A DNA stretch of 46,612 nucleotides, taken from a virus. The notes below the pieces were generated by a model. It was not told where the DNA came from. It was given only the letters and a program-made list of their open reading frames with translations, and did no database searches. The translations under genes were made by a program, and so were the position numbers. This document shows positions 1 to 7,539 of the stretch, piece by piece. Location: the IMG/VR virus record IMGVR_UViG_3300046003_006061, positions 1 to 46,612 of that record, one strand, 5' to 3'. Every line of letters starts with the position of its first letter. The stretch's first letter is position 1.

Positions 1-530
1 AGGATGAGTTTTTAGAATGGTTTGTTAAGAATCCGAGTTGTGAGGAAGTTGAAGTTGAAATAGAATCAAAGTTTGATAGAGTAGATGGTCATTATCACGA
101 TGTATGGGAAATAATCATTCCAAAAGAAGAACCTAAACAAAGTATAATCAAAACTGAAGAAGATGCTAAAATATTTATTGAAGCTTTGGAAAACATTCCA
201 GAACCAAATGAAAAATTAAAAAAAGCATTTAAAGATTTTCATAAACAAGAAACACTTGAAGAAGCTACTAAAATTTTTTTAAATACAAGGCAAGAATTTT
301 ATTTCAGAAAAGATTCGCTTCTTTGGAATTATTTAATAAAAATTAGTCAGTTTGGTGCTAAATGGCAACAAGAACAAGACAAGAATAAGTATAGTGAGGA
401 AGAAGCAAAACATCTAATGACACTTGCCTTTGAACAAGGATTCAAAAAAGCAGATGTAGTAGAGGCAGGATTAGAGGCAAAAGAGACAGACACAGAAGTA
501 AATTGGATATTTTTAAAACATAAAAAATGA
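1..530 (+). CDS. Hypothetical phage protein, 5' end cut by the window
   Basis: The reading frame is open from base 3 to the stop at 528-530, so this is the C-terminal part (about 175 residues) of a protein whose start lies before the window. A TTG at 186 could be read as a start, but the frame continues upstream in good coding sequence, so I take the gene as partial. The first visible residues (DEFLEWFVKNPSCEEVEV) resemble a segment I remember from conserved hypothetical proteins of Bacteroidetes phages. The protein is charged, rich in Glu and Lys, with no membrane segment or catalytic motif. The next gene overlaps its stop as ATGA. Function unknown. Confidence 0.75.
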   Translation, partial: DEFLEWFVKNPSCEEVEVEIESKFDRVDGHYHDVWEIIIPKEEPKQSIIKTEEDAKIFIEALENIPEPNEKLKKAFKDFHKQETLEEATKIFLNTRQEFYFRKDSLLWNYLIKISQFGAKWQQEQDKNKYSEEEAKHLMTLAFEQGFKKADVVEAGLEAKETDTEVNWIFLKHKK

Positions 531-889
531 TAGGAGGAGCACAGCCAAAAGTATTACTAACTCAGAATGAAGATGGTAATTTAGAATTAGACAAAACATT
601 TGAAGCAATCTTTGGAAAAGAATTAGACCACAAGTACAAATTAGTAAGAGGAAGAGATGGTTTAACCAAAACTTCCAAAGATATATTATGGTTAGAATTT
701 AACGATAAAGGGTTTTATACACAGCATTTTGAAAAGATAGCTGTTGGTAGAAGTTTAATTATGTCTCCATTTAATTCTCATTTTACCTGGCAGACCACAC
801 CAGTAACAGAAATTGTTGAGCAAAGAGAAGATTATATTAAATTTAATACTGAAAATTCTTCTTACGAATTGTTTGTTTTATCAAAATAA
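527..889 (+). CDS. Hypothetical protein, 120 aa
   Basis: The ATG overlaps the stop of the upstream gene (ATGA), which suggests translational coupling. The product is a mixed alpha/beta soluble protein without signal peptide, cysteine cluster or recognisable motif. Its 3' end contains the TTG that serves as the -33 element of the promoter for the next gene (873-910). I do not recognise the family; the support is coding quality and tight packing. Confidence 0.7.
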   Translation: MIGGAQPKVLLTQNEDGNLELDKTFEAIFGKELDHKYKLVRGRDGLTKTSKDILWLEFNDKGFYTQHFEKIAVGRSLIMSPFNSHFTWQTTPVTEIVEQREDYIKFNTENSSYELFVLSK

Positions 890-910
890 ATTTCGTATAT
901 TTAGTTATAA
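873..910 (+). promoter_or_regulatory. Phage promoter for the gene at 927
   Basis: TTG at 873-875, then exactly 20 bases, then TATATT at 896-901 within TTTCGTATATTTAGTTATAA. The start codon at 927 follows after 16 bases that include AAAGGTT. The TTG lies inside the end of the upstream coding region. It fits the motif found at about 16 places in the window. Confidence 0.8.
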
Positions 911-926
911 TTTAAAAACAAAGGTT

Positions 927-1196
927 ATGGTACCAACAGCAGAAGAATTTTTACAAGACAGTTTCACCATTAGTCATTTCTATAATGACAAATATGACAG
1001 AATGAGTTGCTTTTCAGATGATGTTCAACAAGCAATGATTGAATTTGCTAAACTTCATGTAGAAGCAGCTTTAAAAGAAGCTAGTAAAAAAGCTAAAGTA
1101 AAAATAATACAAGGTGATTTTGGAGTATTTGATACGAGACCCTCAGTAAAAAAGAACAGTATACTAAATGCTTACCCACTTGAAAACATTAAATAG
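927..1196 (+). CDS. Hypothetical protein, 89 aa
   Basis: The frame is open from 813, but I choose the ATG at 927. It follows the promoter at 873-910 and has the GGTTATG start context shared by many genes here; upstream starts would lie in or before the promoter. The protein is helical, with a segment MIEFAKLHVEAALKEASKKA that resembles a short helix common in Bacteroidetes phage proteins. No catalytic motif is visible. It is the first gene of a run of small genes reaching 3243. Function unknown. Confidence 0.75.
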   Translation: MVPTAEEFLQDSFTISHFYNDKYDRMSCFSDDVQQAMIEFAKLHVEAALKEASKKAKVKIIQGDFGVFDTRPSVKKNSILNAYPLENIK

Positions 1197-1199
1197 GTT

Positions 1200-1409
1200 A
1201 TGAAACATTTACTAATACTACTAGCAATTGTAACACTGATGTCATGTTCATCAGTAGAAGATAGAATTAAAGAACATTCATACACAAATGAGTGGCATTA
1301 CATCGATACAATGAGATTTCAAGTTTATAAAACAAAATCAGGTAGAAAATACATCATTGTACTAAATAACAGACAAACCAATTACAAACGTCAATACATT
1401 AAATTATGA
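1200..1409 (+). CDS. Small predicted lipoprotein, 69 aa
   Basis: The N-terminus is a typical lipoprotein signal: MKH, a hydrophobic stretch (LLILLAIVTL) and the lipobox LMSC with the cysteine at residue 16. The mature part would be about 54 residues, polar, anchored to a membrane facing the periplasm or surface. Phage lipoproteins of this size sometimes block superinfection at receptors, but nothing here shows that role. It is followed by two small membrane proteins. Confidence 0.75.
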   Translation: MKHLLILLAIVTLMSCSSVEDRIKEHSYTNEWHYIDTMRFQVYKTKSGRKYIIVLNNRQTNYKRQYIKL

Positions 1410-1633
1410 TTTGGATTTTATTATTATACGTGTTACCATTTCTTGTAAGCTGCATTTTAGGTTACAAAATCTCTAAAAAATCAGGTGAAACAAAAGGAGA
1501 TTATTTAGTAGGAGTATTGTTAATGCTAATCCCTTTATTGAATATAACGTTCATATTATATTTAATTATATCATCCTTACTAAAATTGAAAACCATTAAA
1601 GATATTAAAGAATATTTAAAACAACCACTATGA
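1406..1633 (+). CDS. Small membrane protein, 75 aa (paralogue A)
   Basis: Two hydrophobic segments (about residues 2-20 and 33-60) separated by a short charged loop (KISKKSGETKGD) predict a two-pass inner-membrane protein. It overlaps the lipoprotein gene by 4 bases and the next gene by 4 bases. The next protein starts with the same MIWILLL sequence and has the same layout, so the two look like a tandem duplication. No function can be assigned. Confidence 0.7.
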   Translation: MIWILLLYVLPFLVSCILGYKISKKSGETKGDYLVGVLLMLIPLLNITFILYLIISSLLKLKTIKDIKEYLKQPL

Positions 1634-1851
1634 TTTGGATTTTATTATTATTTACTTACATTATACCTACAATACTAACTGCAACTGTTATATACCATAA
1701 ATCAGATGAAGTAACTAGAGGAGATTTAATAGGAATAATCTTATTCTCTCTAATACCTCTATTTAATTTCTTAGCTGGGTATGTAGGTGGATTGGTAGTT
1801 TTATGTGAATCAAAAACAATACAGGACTTCTTTAATACAAGAATAAAATGA
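1630..1851 (+). CDS. Small membrane protein, 73 aa (paralogue B)
   Basis: A two-pass membrane protein with the same design as its upstream neighbour. The first 22 coding bases are identical in both genes, and the loop (KSDEVTRGDLIGIILFSLIPLF) aligns with the neighbour's loop. Both lack cysteine clusters or catalytic residues. The ATGA overlaps on both sides place it in one operon with the lipoprotein. The antisense frame over this gene is a shadow. Confidence 0.7.
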   Translation: MIWILLLFTYIIPTILTATVIYHKSDEVTRGDLIGIILFSLIPLFNFLAGYVGGLVVLCESKTIQDFFNTRIK

Positions 1852-2555
1852 AAAAATACAAACTCATAAAACAATATCCAGGAAGTCCTGCATTAGGAAC
1901 TATAATACAAGGTAAGGGAAAACAAGGTTGGTACACTAAAGGACCAGGACATACTACCTACGACTGGACACAAGTTGTAAATTATCCTAAATTCTGGGAA
2001 GAAGTAATTGAAAAAGATTATGAAATTCTAATATCAAGAGTAGTATCACAAGAAATACTTTCAGTAAAACGTCTCTCAGATGGAGAAGTATTTACAGTAG
2101 GTGATTTAATTGATTTAAAACCAGTAATGTCTAGTGAGTTAAAACAAGATAGAATTTTAAAAATTAGAATTGTTGATAATAAAATTAGGTTTAAAATGAA
2201 CTTTCAAGCAGATCATAGTTGGGGTTCATCATATACTTTAAATTTTCTTAAGAAAGTAAAACAACCAATCTTTCTAACACACGATGGAAAAGATATTTTT
2301 GAAGAAAACACAGTATGGTTCGTAAATAAAGAGAATTTTTACTACGACTACATTATAGTATCAAAAGAAACAAACTTTTGTTCGGAAAGAAGAGCATACT
2401 TTCTAACAAGAGCAGCAGCAGAAAATTACCTAGTACAAAAATCACATTCGTTATCAATAGAAGATTTTTGGGAGTTTGATTCTTGGGGAGGAAGCAATAT
2501 TGCAAAATCTAAACGATTAAAAAGATTAGTAAAAGAAAGATTAAACATAAAATAA
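1848..2555 (+). CDS. Conserved hypothetical phage protein, 235 aa
   Basis: The N-terminus (KYKLIKQYPGSPALGTI, then NYPKFWEEVIEKDYEILI) resembles a modular segment I remember from large Bacteroidetes phages, where it is often followed by a variable C-terminal half. The C-terminal part is rich in aromatic residues (ENFYYDYIIVS, EDFWEFDSWGG) and ends in a basic tail. It has no membrane segment. The start overlaps the upstream stop as ATGA. The biochemical role is unknown. Confidence 0.75.
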   Translation: MKKYKLIKQYPGSPALGTIIQGKGKQGWYTKGPGHTTYDWTQVVNYPKFWEEVIEKDYEILISRVVSQEILSVKRLSDGEVFTVGDLIDLKPVMSSELKQDRILKIRIVDNKIRFKMNFQADHSWGSSYTLNFLKKVKQPIFLTHDGKDIFEENTVWFVNKENFYYDYIIVSKETNFCSERRAYFLTRAAAENYLVQKSHSLSIEDFWEFDSWGGSNIAKSKRLKRLVKERLNIK

Positions 2556-2556
2556 A

Positions 2557-3243
2557 GTGAAAAAAATAACCTTCCTATCAGACACACATACACGACAAGG
2601 ACGAATTCCTAAACAAGATCTACCAGGTGGAGACATTCTTATCCATGCAGGAGACATTATGAATTCAGGATACAACAAAAATGATATCTTTGATTTCTTA
2701 TACTGGTATGATTCAATTCCAGGTTATACTACTAAAATCTTCATAGCAGGAAATCATGATAGAATGTTTGAGAATCATCCAGAAGATGTAAAAGAATGGT
2801 TATCCAAATTTCCAAACATTATTTATCTACAAGATCAAGCTATTACAGTAGATGGAATTAAAATTTATGGATCACCATGGCAACCTGAATTCTATTCATG
2901 GGCATTCAATTTACCAAAAAATGGAATCGAGATATCAGGTAAATGGGAAGCAATTCCTGACGATACAGACATCTTAATCACACACGGTCCTGCATATGGA
3001 TTTGTAGATACAGTAGCAGGTCGTCCTTATGAAAACTTAGGATGTGAGTTATTAGCGGAAAGAATACCTTTAACCAAAACAAAAATTCATGTATGTGGTC
3101 ATATCCATAGTGGTTACGGAATAAAAACATCTTACGGAACACATTACATAAATGCTTCAGTATTAGATGAAAATTATGAATATACTCAAAAGCCATGGAA
3201 TGTAGAATGGGACCCAGAAACAAATGAAATAATTGTAAAATAA
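2557..3243 (+). CDS. Calcineurin-like metallophosphoesterase
   Basis: A 228-residue metallophosphoesterase with all the family metal-binding motifs in order: D-x-H at D9-H11, GD at G32-D33, GNHD at 65-68, a later THGP histidine, and GHIH at 181-184. The overall pattern is close to the MPPED/239FB type of cytosolic phosphodiesterase. It would hydrolyse phosphate mono- or diesters with a two-metal site; the substrate is unknown. The start is a GTG two bases after the upstream stop, because no ATG precedes the SDTH motif. A hairpin terminator follows at 3251. Confidence 0.85.
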   Translation: MKKITFLSDTHTRQGRIPKQDLPGGDILIHAGDIMNSGYNKNDIFDFLYWYDSIPGYTTKIFIAGNHDRMFENHPEDVKEWLSKFPNIIYLQDQAITVDGIKIYGSPWQPEFYSWAFNLPKNGIEISGKWEAIPDDTDILITHGPAYGFVDTVAGRPYENLGCELLAERIPLTKTKIHVCGHIHSGYGIKTSYGTHYINASVLDENYEYTQKPWNVEWDPETNEIIVK

Positions 3244-3250
3244 TTGGAAG

Positions 3251-3277
3251 AAGGCTTGTTTATTCAAGTCTTTTTTC
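3251..3277 (+). terminator. Intrinsic terminator after the phosphoesterase gene
   Basis: AAGGCTTG (3251-3258), a 6-base loop and CAAGTCTT (3265-3272) form an 8-bp stem with one G-U pair, followed by a run of T to 3276. The TTG at 3256-3258 in the left arm is also the -33 element of the next promoter. Confidence 0.75.
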
Positions 3278-3293
3278 TTATATTTAGATATAA
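3256..3293 (+). promoter_or_regulatory. Phage promoter for the gene at 3311
   Basis: TTG at 3256-3258, 20 bases, TATATT at 3279-3284, continuing as TATATTTAGATATAA to 3293. The -33 element is inside the terminator stem, so the stop signal for one unit and the start signal for the next share bases. The ATG at 3311 has the context AAAGGTTATG. Confidence 0.8.
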
Positions 3294-3310
3294 TTAATTA
3301 AGCAAAGGTT

Positions 3311-3721
3311 ATGGAAAAAGAATTTATACCATACGAACAAGCATTAGCTTTAAAAGAATTAGGATTTGATGAGCCTTGTGCCTCTTGTTATGGAAGTTAT
3401 GTTCACAAAACATCTGAATTATTTTTAAATATTAATAATCCTGTTAATATAGAAACATTAGTAAGAGAACCAACAGCATTTAATCAACCATCTTTTTACG
3501 TTAAATCACCAACATACTCACAAGCATTTAGATGGTTTAGAGAGAAGTATGAATTTGAATTTCACATTGGATGTTATAGACATACTTCTGTAAAATACTA
3601 TCAGGTTTATTTAGATGACGTATTAGGTAAACATTCTTATAGTTTTGGAAAATCATTTACTTACGAAGAAGCAGAACTTGAATGTTTAAAGAAACTAATT
3701 GAAATAGTAAAAGAAAAATAA
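3311..3721 (+). CDS. Conserved hypothetical phage protein, 136 aa
   Basis: The N-terminus EFIPYEQALALKELGFDEPC, the middle QAFRWFREKYEFEFHI and the end YEEAELECLKKLIEIVKEK match the layout of a small family I remember from Bacteroidetes phage genomes. It has two cysteines near residues 23 and 26 (CASC) but no second pair. It is the first gene after the promoter at 3256-3293. No molecular function is known to me. Confidence 0.75.
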   Translation: MEKEFIPYEQALALKELGFDEPCASCYGSYVHKTSELFLNINNPVNIETLVREPTAFNQPSFYVKSPTYSQAFRWFREKYEFEFHIGCYRHTSVKYYQVYLDDVLGKHSYSFGKSFTYEEAELECLKKLIEIVKEK

Positions 3722-3726
3722 AGGTT

Positions 3727-4098
3727 ATGTTTAGAAAAACTAGAATTAAAATTGCTAAAAAATTTAGATCAAAATTAACTCAAGAAGATCTGAGAGGGTA
3801 TAGAAATATTCTAAAACTACTATACCACCCTAAAGCTGAAACACCATTAAAGCACCCAGACTTGGCAAAGTACTATATTGAAGTACCATGTCTGCATCTT
3901 GATTTAATTATTGATTCAGAAAAAGCAGAAATTGTTAATACAAAACAAATCTACCCTCTCAATCTAGATAAGAAGGTATTAGAACGTGCCTTAGAGGTGA
4001 TAAGAGAAAAAGTTATCGAACATCGAGAAATGCACGAACAACGTATTAAACACAAAAAACAAAACATTTTACAAAATCTTTATATTAGAATAAAATGA
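3727..4098 (+). CDS. Hypothetical basic protein, 123 aa
   Basis: Starts with the AAGGTTATG context five bases after the previous stop. The protein is strongly basic at both ends (FRKTRIKIAKKFRSK and a C-terminal His/Lys/Arg-rich helix) and probably helical. It could bind nucleic acid by charge, but no motif supports a specific role. The end overlaps the next gene as ATGA. Confidence 0.65.
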   Translation: MFRKTRIKIAKKFRSKLTQEDLRGYRNILKLLYHPKAETPLKHPDLAKYYIEVPCLHLDLIIDSEKAEIVNTKQIYPLNLDKKVLERALEVIREKVIEHREMHEQRIKHKKQNILQNLYIRIK

Positions 4099-4313
4099 AA
4101 CAATTCTTAGCATCAGCAACAGTAAATGGAAATGAAATACAATTTGTAAAAGAGGGAGGACATTATTTTATTCATTGGGGAGAATCGGATAAACCTAAAG
4201 CCATAAAGAAAATAACAACACCAACTGGAAGAAGACCTTCACAAACTTCAGCACACAAACAATTCTTAGAAGCAGTACAAGCAACCAAAACATTAAAATT
4301 TAGTAGATTATAA
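4095..4313 (+). CDS. Hypothetical protein, 72 aa
   Basis: A small basic protein with a possible beta-rich first half (FLASATVNGNEIQFVKEGGHYFIHWG) and a helical end. It overlaps the previous gene by 4 bases and the next by 1 base (TAATG). Family not recognised. Confidence 0.6.
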   Translation: MKQFLASATVNGNEIQFVKEGGHYFIHWGESDKPKAIKKITTPTGRRPSQTSAHKQFLEAVQATKTLKFSRL

Positions 4314-4537
4314 TGGCAGCAGAAAGTAACACACCAGCAGATATTGAAGTATGGATTGAGAAAGTAATCAATTCATGTGAGACATTGAGACATTGTATTA
4401 ATGCTGAAAGATTGGTAAGACTATATGTAAAAAGATTACAAGATGAAGGAATGCCTTATTACCAATATATCTTTATCAGAGATAAATTAGAAGCAGCCTC
4501 AGACCGTGCAAGAAATAATTTAATACTTAAAAAATAA
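4313..4537 (+). CDS. Hypothetical helical protein, 74 aa
   Basis: Reads as three helices: a segment WIEKVINSCETLRHCINAERLVRLY is followed by a basic helix ending in ARNNLILKK. The pattern resembles small phage proteins of unknown role. TAATG overlaps with both neighbours indicate one co-translated unit. Confidence 0.6.
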   Translation: MAAESNTPADIEVWIEKVINSCETLRHCINAERLVRLYVKRLQDEGMPYYQYIFIRDKLEAASDRARNNLILKK

Positions 4538-4731
4538 TGGCAGGACTATTTGACATGATGGATTATGCCATCGCAGGAGAATTAGGAGTTGACGTAAAAA
4601 CATACGTCAAAATAATTGATTGTAAATGTACTGAAGAAGAAGCCAATTTCATTATTCTAACTATAATGGAAGAGGATCAAGACAATTTAGAAAAAGCAAA
4701 AGAAATGTTTAATAAGTATTTGAATGAATAA
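4537..4731 (+). CDS. Hypothetical acidic protein, 64 aa
   Basis: A small acidic protein; the second half (CTEEEANFIILTIMEEDQDNLEKAKEMFNKYL) is helical. The stretch from VDVKTYVKIIDCKCTEEEA to the end could form a UBA-like three-helix fold, but that is only an impression. It overlaps the next gene by 8 bases. Confidence 0.6.
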   Translation: MAGLFDMMDYAIAGELGVDVKTYVKIIDCKCTEEEANFIILTIMEEDQDNLEKAKEMFNKYLNE

Positions 4732-5008
4732 TACAGACATACAACCAGTAACAGGCTTTGAAGCAGATAAAAGACGTCTTTGTGAAATCAGATTTGACTG
4801 CCATGTAACAATGCATGATAGTGGAATGAGAGAAACTGGAGGTGGATTCTTATACGAATCTCGAAACCTACCACCACAGTGGTTTAGACTGAACTCTCAG
4901 ATTACTTTAGAGAGTATTAAGTATGCAAGTGAGTTTGAGTTAGGAGCACAACTAAAACAAATGTATTACGAACTTCAACAAACAATAGACAAGTATGAAC
5001 AACGTTGA
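4724..5008 (+). CDS. Hypothetical protein, 94 aa
   Basis: Overlaps both neighbours (8 and 14 bases). It has a central Gly-rich region (MRETGGGFLYESRNLPPQWF) and a C-terminal helix rich in Gln. No family recognised. Confidence 0.55.
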   Translation: MNNTDIQPVTGFEADKRRLCEIRFDCHVTMHDSGMRETGGGFLYESRNLPPQWFRLNSQITLESIKYASEFELGAQLKQMYYELQQTIDKYEQR

Positions 5009-5258
5009 TAAACAATACATAATATCAGTTCGTGAACTAATAGACAGACCTATTATCAGGGAGGACTTCAATGAAGAGTGGATGAACAAGATGACAGACG
5101 ATGAAATTAATCAATGGGATGAAGAAACTTATGCAATGCTTAGGGAAGATGGTATTACTGAAGATTCTGATCTAAACAGTGCTCACTTATCAAAATATAT
5201 TGACAGAGGTATTCTCTACGAACTATTTAAAATGGCCAAAGATGAACAAACTAGATAA
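4995..5258 (+). CDS. Hypothetical acidic protein, 87 aa
   Basis: An acidic protein with several Asp/Glu-rich segments (EEWMNKMTDDEINQWDEETYAML). It overlaps the upstream gene by 14 bases and the start of thyA by 17 bases, so it is probably translated together with it. No motif visible. Confidence 0.6.
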   Translation: MNNVDKQYIISVRELIDRPIIREDFNEEWMNKMTDDEINQWDEETYAMLREDGITEDSDLNSAHLSKYIDRGILYELFKMAKDEQTR

Positions 5259-6405
5259 ACAATACCAAACACTTCTTCAAGACATTCTTGACAATGGAGT
5301 AACAAAACAAGACAGAACAGGTACAGGAACAATCTCTGTGTTCGGAAGACAGATACGACATAAAATGTCAGATGGTTTCCCATTACTTACAACAAAGAAA
5401 ATGCCATTCAAAACAATCGTAACAGAACTTCTTTGGTTCTTACGAGGTGATACTAACATTAAGTATTTGGTTGATAATAATTGTCATATTTGGGATGGTG
5501 ATGCTTATAAGAATTATATTAAAACTTCTGAACCAACGTTGGATGAAAAGTATTTATCACAACCCGAATTTATTCATTGGATAAAAACAAATGATGAGTT
5601 TGCTAAGAAGTGGGGTGAGTTAGGTCCAATTTATGGTAAGCAATGGAGAAGTTGGGGTAAATTAACAGAACCTACAATTAGTTACAATCTCGGTAATGTT
5701 GAGAAATTAATGAACGGCGTAGACCAAATCCAAAATCTAATCAACGACCTTAAAACAAATCCAGACTCAAGACGATTAATGGTTAATGCTTGGAATGTTG
5801 GAGAATTAGACCAAATGGTTCTTCCTCCTTGTCATTATGGATTTCAAGTTTATACAAGAGAGTTGAGTTTGGAAGAGAGAGCAACTATATGGAATAACAC
5901 ACATAACCCTGTTGGAAATATCTACACACATAATCAATATGATGAAAATGATATACCTGCAAGAGCAATCTCTTTAATGTGGAATCAACGTTCAGTAGAT
6001 ACATTCTTAGGTTTACCATTCAACATTGCTTCTTATGGATTGTTATTGGAGATAATAGCAAAAGAAGTTAATATGGTTCCCGATGAGTTGATTGGAAATC
6101 TTGGTGATGTTCATCTTTATTCAAATCACGTTGAACAAGCAAAAGAACAGATTGGAAGAAGATTGACTTCTGATGAGTGGATTGGTTTAATGGTAGAAAA
6201 ACACGGTATGATATTAGAGGGAGGTGATGATACTTTACCAGAACGAACAAGAGAACCTTTTCCATTACCAACATTTGATTGCCCTGCAATAGATGAAATT
6301 CCTCATACAACATTTGATGAGTTGGTTTTTAAATTACAACCAGCAGATTTTTATATGGACGATTATCAATCACACCCAACAATCAAAGCACCCTTATCAA
6401 ATTAA
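5242..6405 (+). CDS. thyA: Thymidylate synthase (ThyA family)
   Basis: Makes dTMP from dUMP with methylene-tetrahydrofolate. The conserved N-terminus (DRTGTGTISVFG), ELLWFLRGDTNI, GPIYGKQWR, the active-site PPCHYGFQ with Cys197, QRSVDTFLGLPFNIASY and the HLYSNH signature are all present. I choose the ATG at 5242 because the family N-terminus (KQYQTLLQDIL) starts there; the frame is open from 5179. At 387 residues it is longer than the 264 of E. coli ThyA. Extra sequence lies between the DTNI and GPIYGKQW motifs, between the active-site Cys and QRSVD, and before the C-terminus. It would supply thymidine for phage DNA synthesis. Confidence 0.95.
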   Translation: MNKLDKQYQTLLQDILDNGVTKQDRTGTGTISVFGRQIRHKMSDGFPLLTTKKMPFKTIVTELLWFLRGDTNIKYLVDNNCHIWDGDAYKNYIKTSEPTLDEKYLSQPEFIHWIKTNDEFAKKWGELGPIYGKQWRSWGKLTEPTISYNLGNVEKLMNGVDQIQNLINDLKTNPDSRRLMVNAWNVGELDQMVLPPCHYGFQVYTRELSLEERATIWNNTHNPVGNIYTHNQYDENDIPARAISLMWNQRSVDTFLGLPFNIASYGLLLEIIAKEVNMVPDELIGNLGDVHLYSNHVEQAKEQIGRRLTSDEWIGLMVEKHGMILEGGDDTLPERTREPFPLPTFDCPAIDEIPHTTFDELVFKLQPADFYMDDYQSHPTIKAPLSN

Positions 6406-6408
6406 AAT

Positions 6409-6723
6409 ATGAAAATACAGAAAGCAAAAGTAAGAAAAATAGTAAAAGAATACAAAGATGCTACTGCTAAAGAAATTTGGGAAGGAGTAAGAGATAATTT
6501 CTTATTTGCTTTCATTGGAGCAACTTTAGTTGTATTCATAGCAACAAAAACAGATATAGCAGTTTTACTGGGATACCTAGCATATTACGCATTTATGGGT
6601 AAACTTTTAAACAGACCAAAATACGTTACCGATTTAGGAAAACTAATAGTATTCCCAGTACCATCAGCTATAGGAGCATTTGTTGGATATAAATTAAGCT
6701 ACTATATAATACAATTAATATGA
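6409..6723 (+). CDS. Membrane protein, 104 aa
   Basis: A basic cytoplasmic N-terminus is followed by about three hydrophobic segments (near residues 31-47, 49-65 and 80-103). It lies directly after thyA and overlaps the next membrane protein gene by 4 bases, so the two may act together. No family recognised. Confidence 0.65.
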   Translation: MKIQKAKVRKIVKEYKDATAKEIWEGVRDNFLFAFIGATLVVFIATKTDIAVLLGYLAYYAFMGKLLNRPKYVTDLGKLIVFPVPSAIGAFVGYKLSYYIIQLI

Positions 6724-7058
6724 AATTTTTAATAGGTTTTAGTTTAGGAATAATAGCTAATATACTTACCTTTGTACAACTGCAAGGACAGTTTAAATGG
6801 GAATGGGCAAGGAATCATCCATTCTATATGGCCTTTATAGGAGTACCAATTTCATTTCTTTACATTATGTCTGTAAAGTATTTAGTAGAGCATTTTAATG
6901 GAGAGTTGTGGCCGTCAAGACTGATGGGTTTCTCAATCGGAGCAATAGTATTCAGCTACATGGCACATTCATGGTTTCAAGAACCATTCACTCTAAAGAC
7001 AGGTATATGTCTTGGGTTAGCTTTTTGTATAATGATGGTTCAATTATTTTGGAAATAA
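6720..7058 (+). CDS. Membrane protein, 112 aa
   Basis: Four hydrophobic segments can be seen (about residues 3-20, 36-56, 70-85 and 94-111). The start overlaps the stop of the preceding membrane protein as ATGA. There is no signature residue set for a transporter. The transcription unit seems to end here, since a promoter begins at 7061. Confidence 0.65.
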   Translation: MKFLIGFSLGIIANILTFVQLQGQFKWEWARNHPFYMAFIGVPISFLYIMSVKYLVEHFNGELWPSRLMGFSIGAIVFSYMAHSWFQEPFTLKTGICLGLAFCIMMVQLFWK

Positions 7059-7060
7059 GT

Positions 7061-7097
7061 TTGGGGTTCTAGGATTAATTTGTTATATTTATGATAA
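7061..7097 (+). promoter_or_regulatory. Phage promoter for the gene at 7115
   Basis: TTGG at 7061, 20 bases after the TTG to TATATT at 7084-7089, then TTATGATAA. An in-frame ATG at 7091 lies within this element, which argues that translation starts at 7115 instead. Confidence 0.7.
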
Positions 7098-7114
7098 CAA
7101 AAAAACAAAAAGTT

Positions 7115-7330
7115 ATGGCAATGTGCAATAAAAAAGATTCATGGTCTTATCCTGATACTAAGGTTAAATTAGATAAAATTCCTGATCCAAAAAAACATCA
7201 AATTATTTCATTTATTAAATCTGGATTAAGACTAGCAGCTGGTCTAATTGGAGCATTTGGTAAATTTGAAATAGGATTTGGTCTCTTATTTTTAGCTGAG
7301 ATATTTGGAGTTTATGAAGAATTAGTTTAG
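7115..7330 (+). CDS. Small membrane-associated protein, 71 aa
   Basis: I choose the ATG at 7115, with context AAAAAGTTATG, rather than 7091, which falls inside the promoter. The second half is hydrophobic and glycine-rich (LRLAAGLIGAFGKFEIGFGLLFLAEIFG), consistent with a membrane hairpin; the first half is polar. Family unknown. Confidence 0.65.
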   Translation: MAMCNKKDSWSYPDTKVKLDKIPDPKKHQIISFIKSGLRLAAGLIGAFGKFEIGFGLLFLAEIFGVYEELV

Positions 7331-7332
7331 TT

Positions 7333-7533
7333 ATGAGACAAGTAAACAATCACGTAAAAGAGGCTCTAAACATAACTCTTACAGAAAGGAAAATTGAGCC
7401 TAAAAAGGTTAAACTAAAAAATCAAATCTTTATTCGAAAAACAAATAGAGACTACACAAAAGCGTTTGTATGGATTGTATTAGGAATCATTACAATTGCC
7501 ATATGGACAACAATTTACAATTTAATATTTTAA
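7333..7533 (+). CDS. Single-pass membrane protein, 66 aa
   Basis: A basic cytoplasmic part of about 42 residues is followed by one strong C-terminal membrane segment (FVWIVLGIITIAIWTTIYNLIF). Start context is TAGTTATG. It is the last gene before the QueD-like gene. Unknown function. Confidence 0.65.
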   Translation: MRQVNNHVKEALNITLTERKIEPKKVKLKNQIFIRKTNRDYTKAFVWIVLGIITIAIWTTIYNLIF

Positions 7534-7539
7534 TAAACA

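Noticed and set aside
2978-3223. Open - strand frame within the phosphoesterase gene
   Set aside because: It is the antisense shadow of the GHIH-containing coding region.
7091-7114. The upstream ATG at 7091 as the gene start
   Set aside because: It lies within the promoter -7 region, while the ATG at 7115 has the common GTTATG context.
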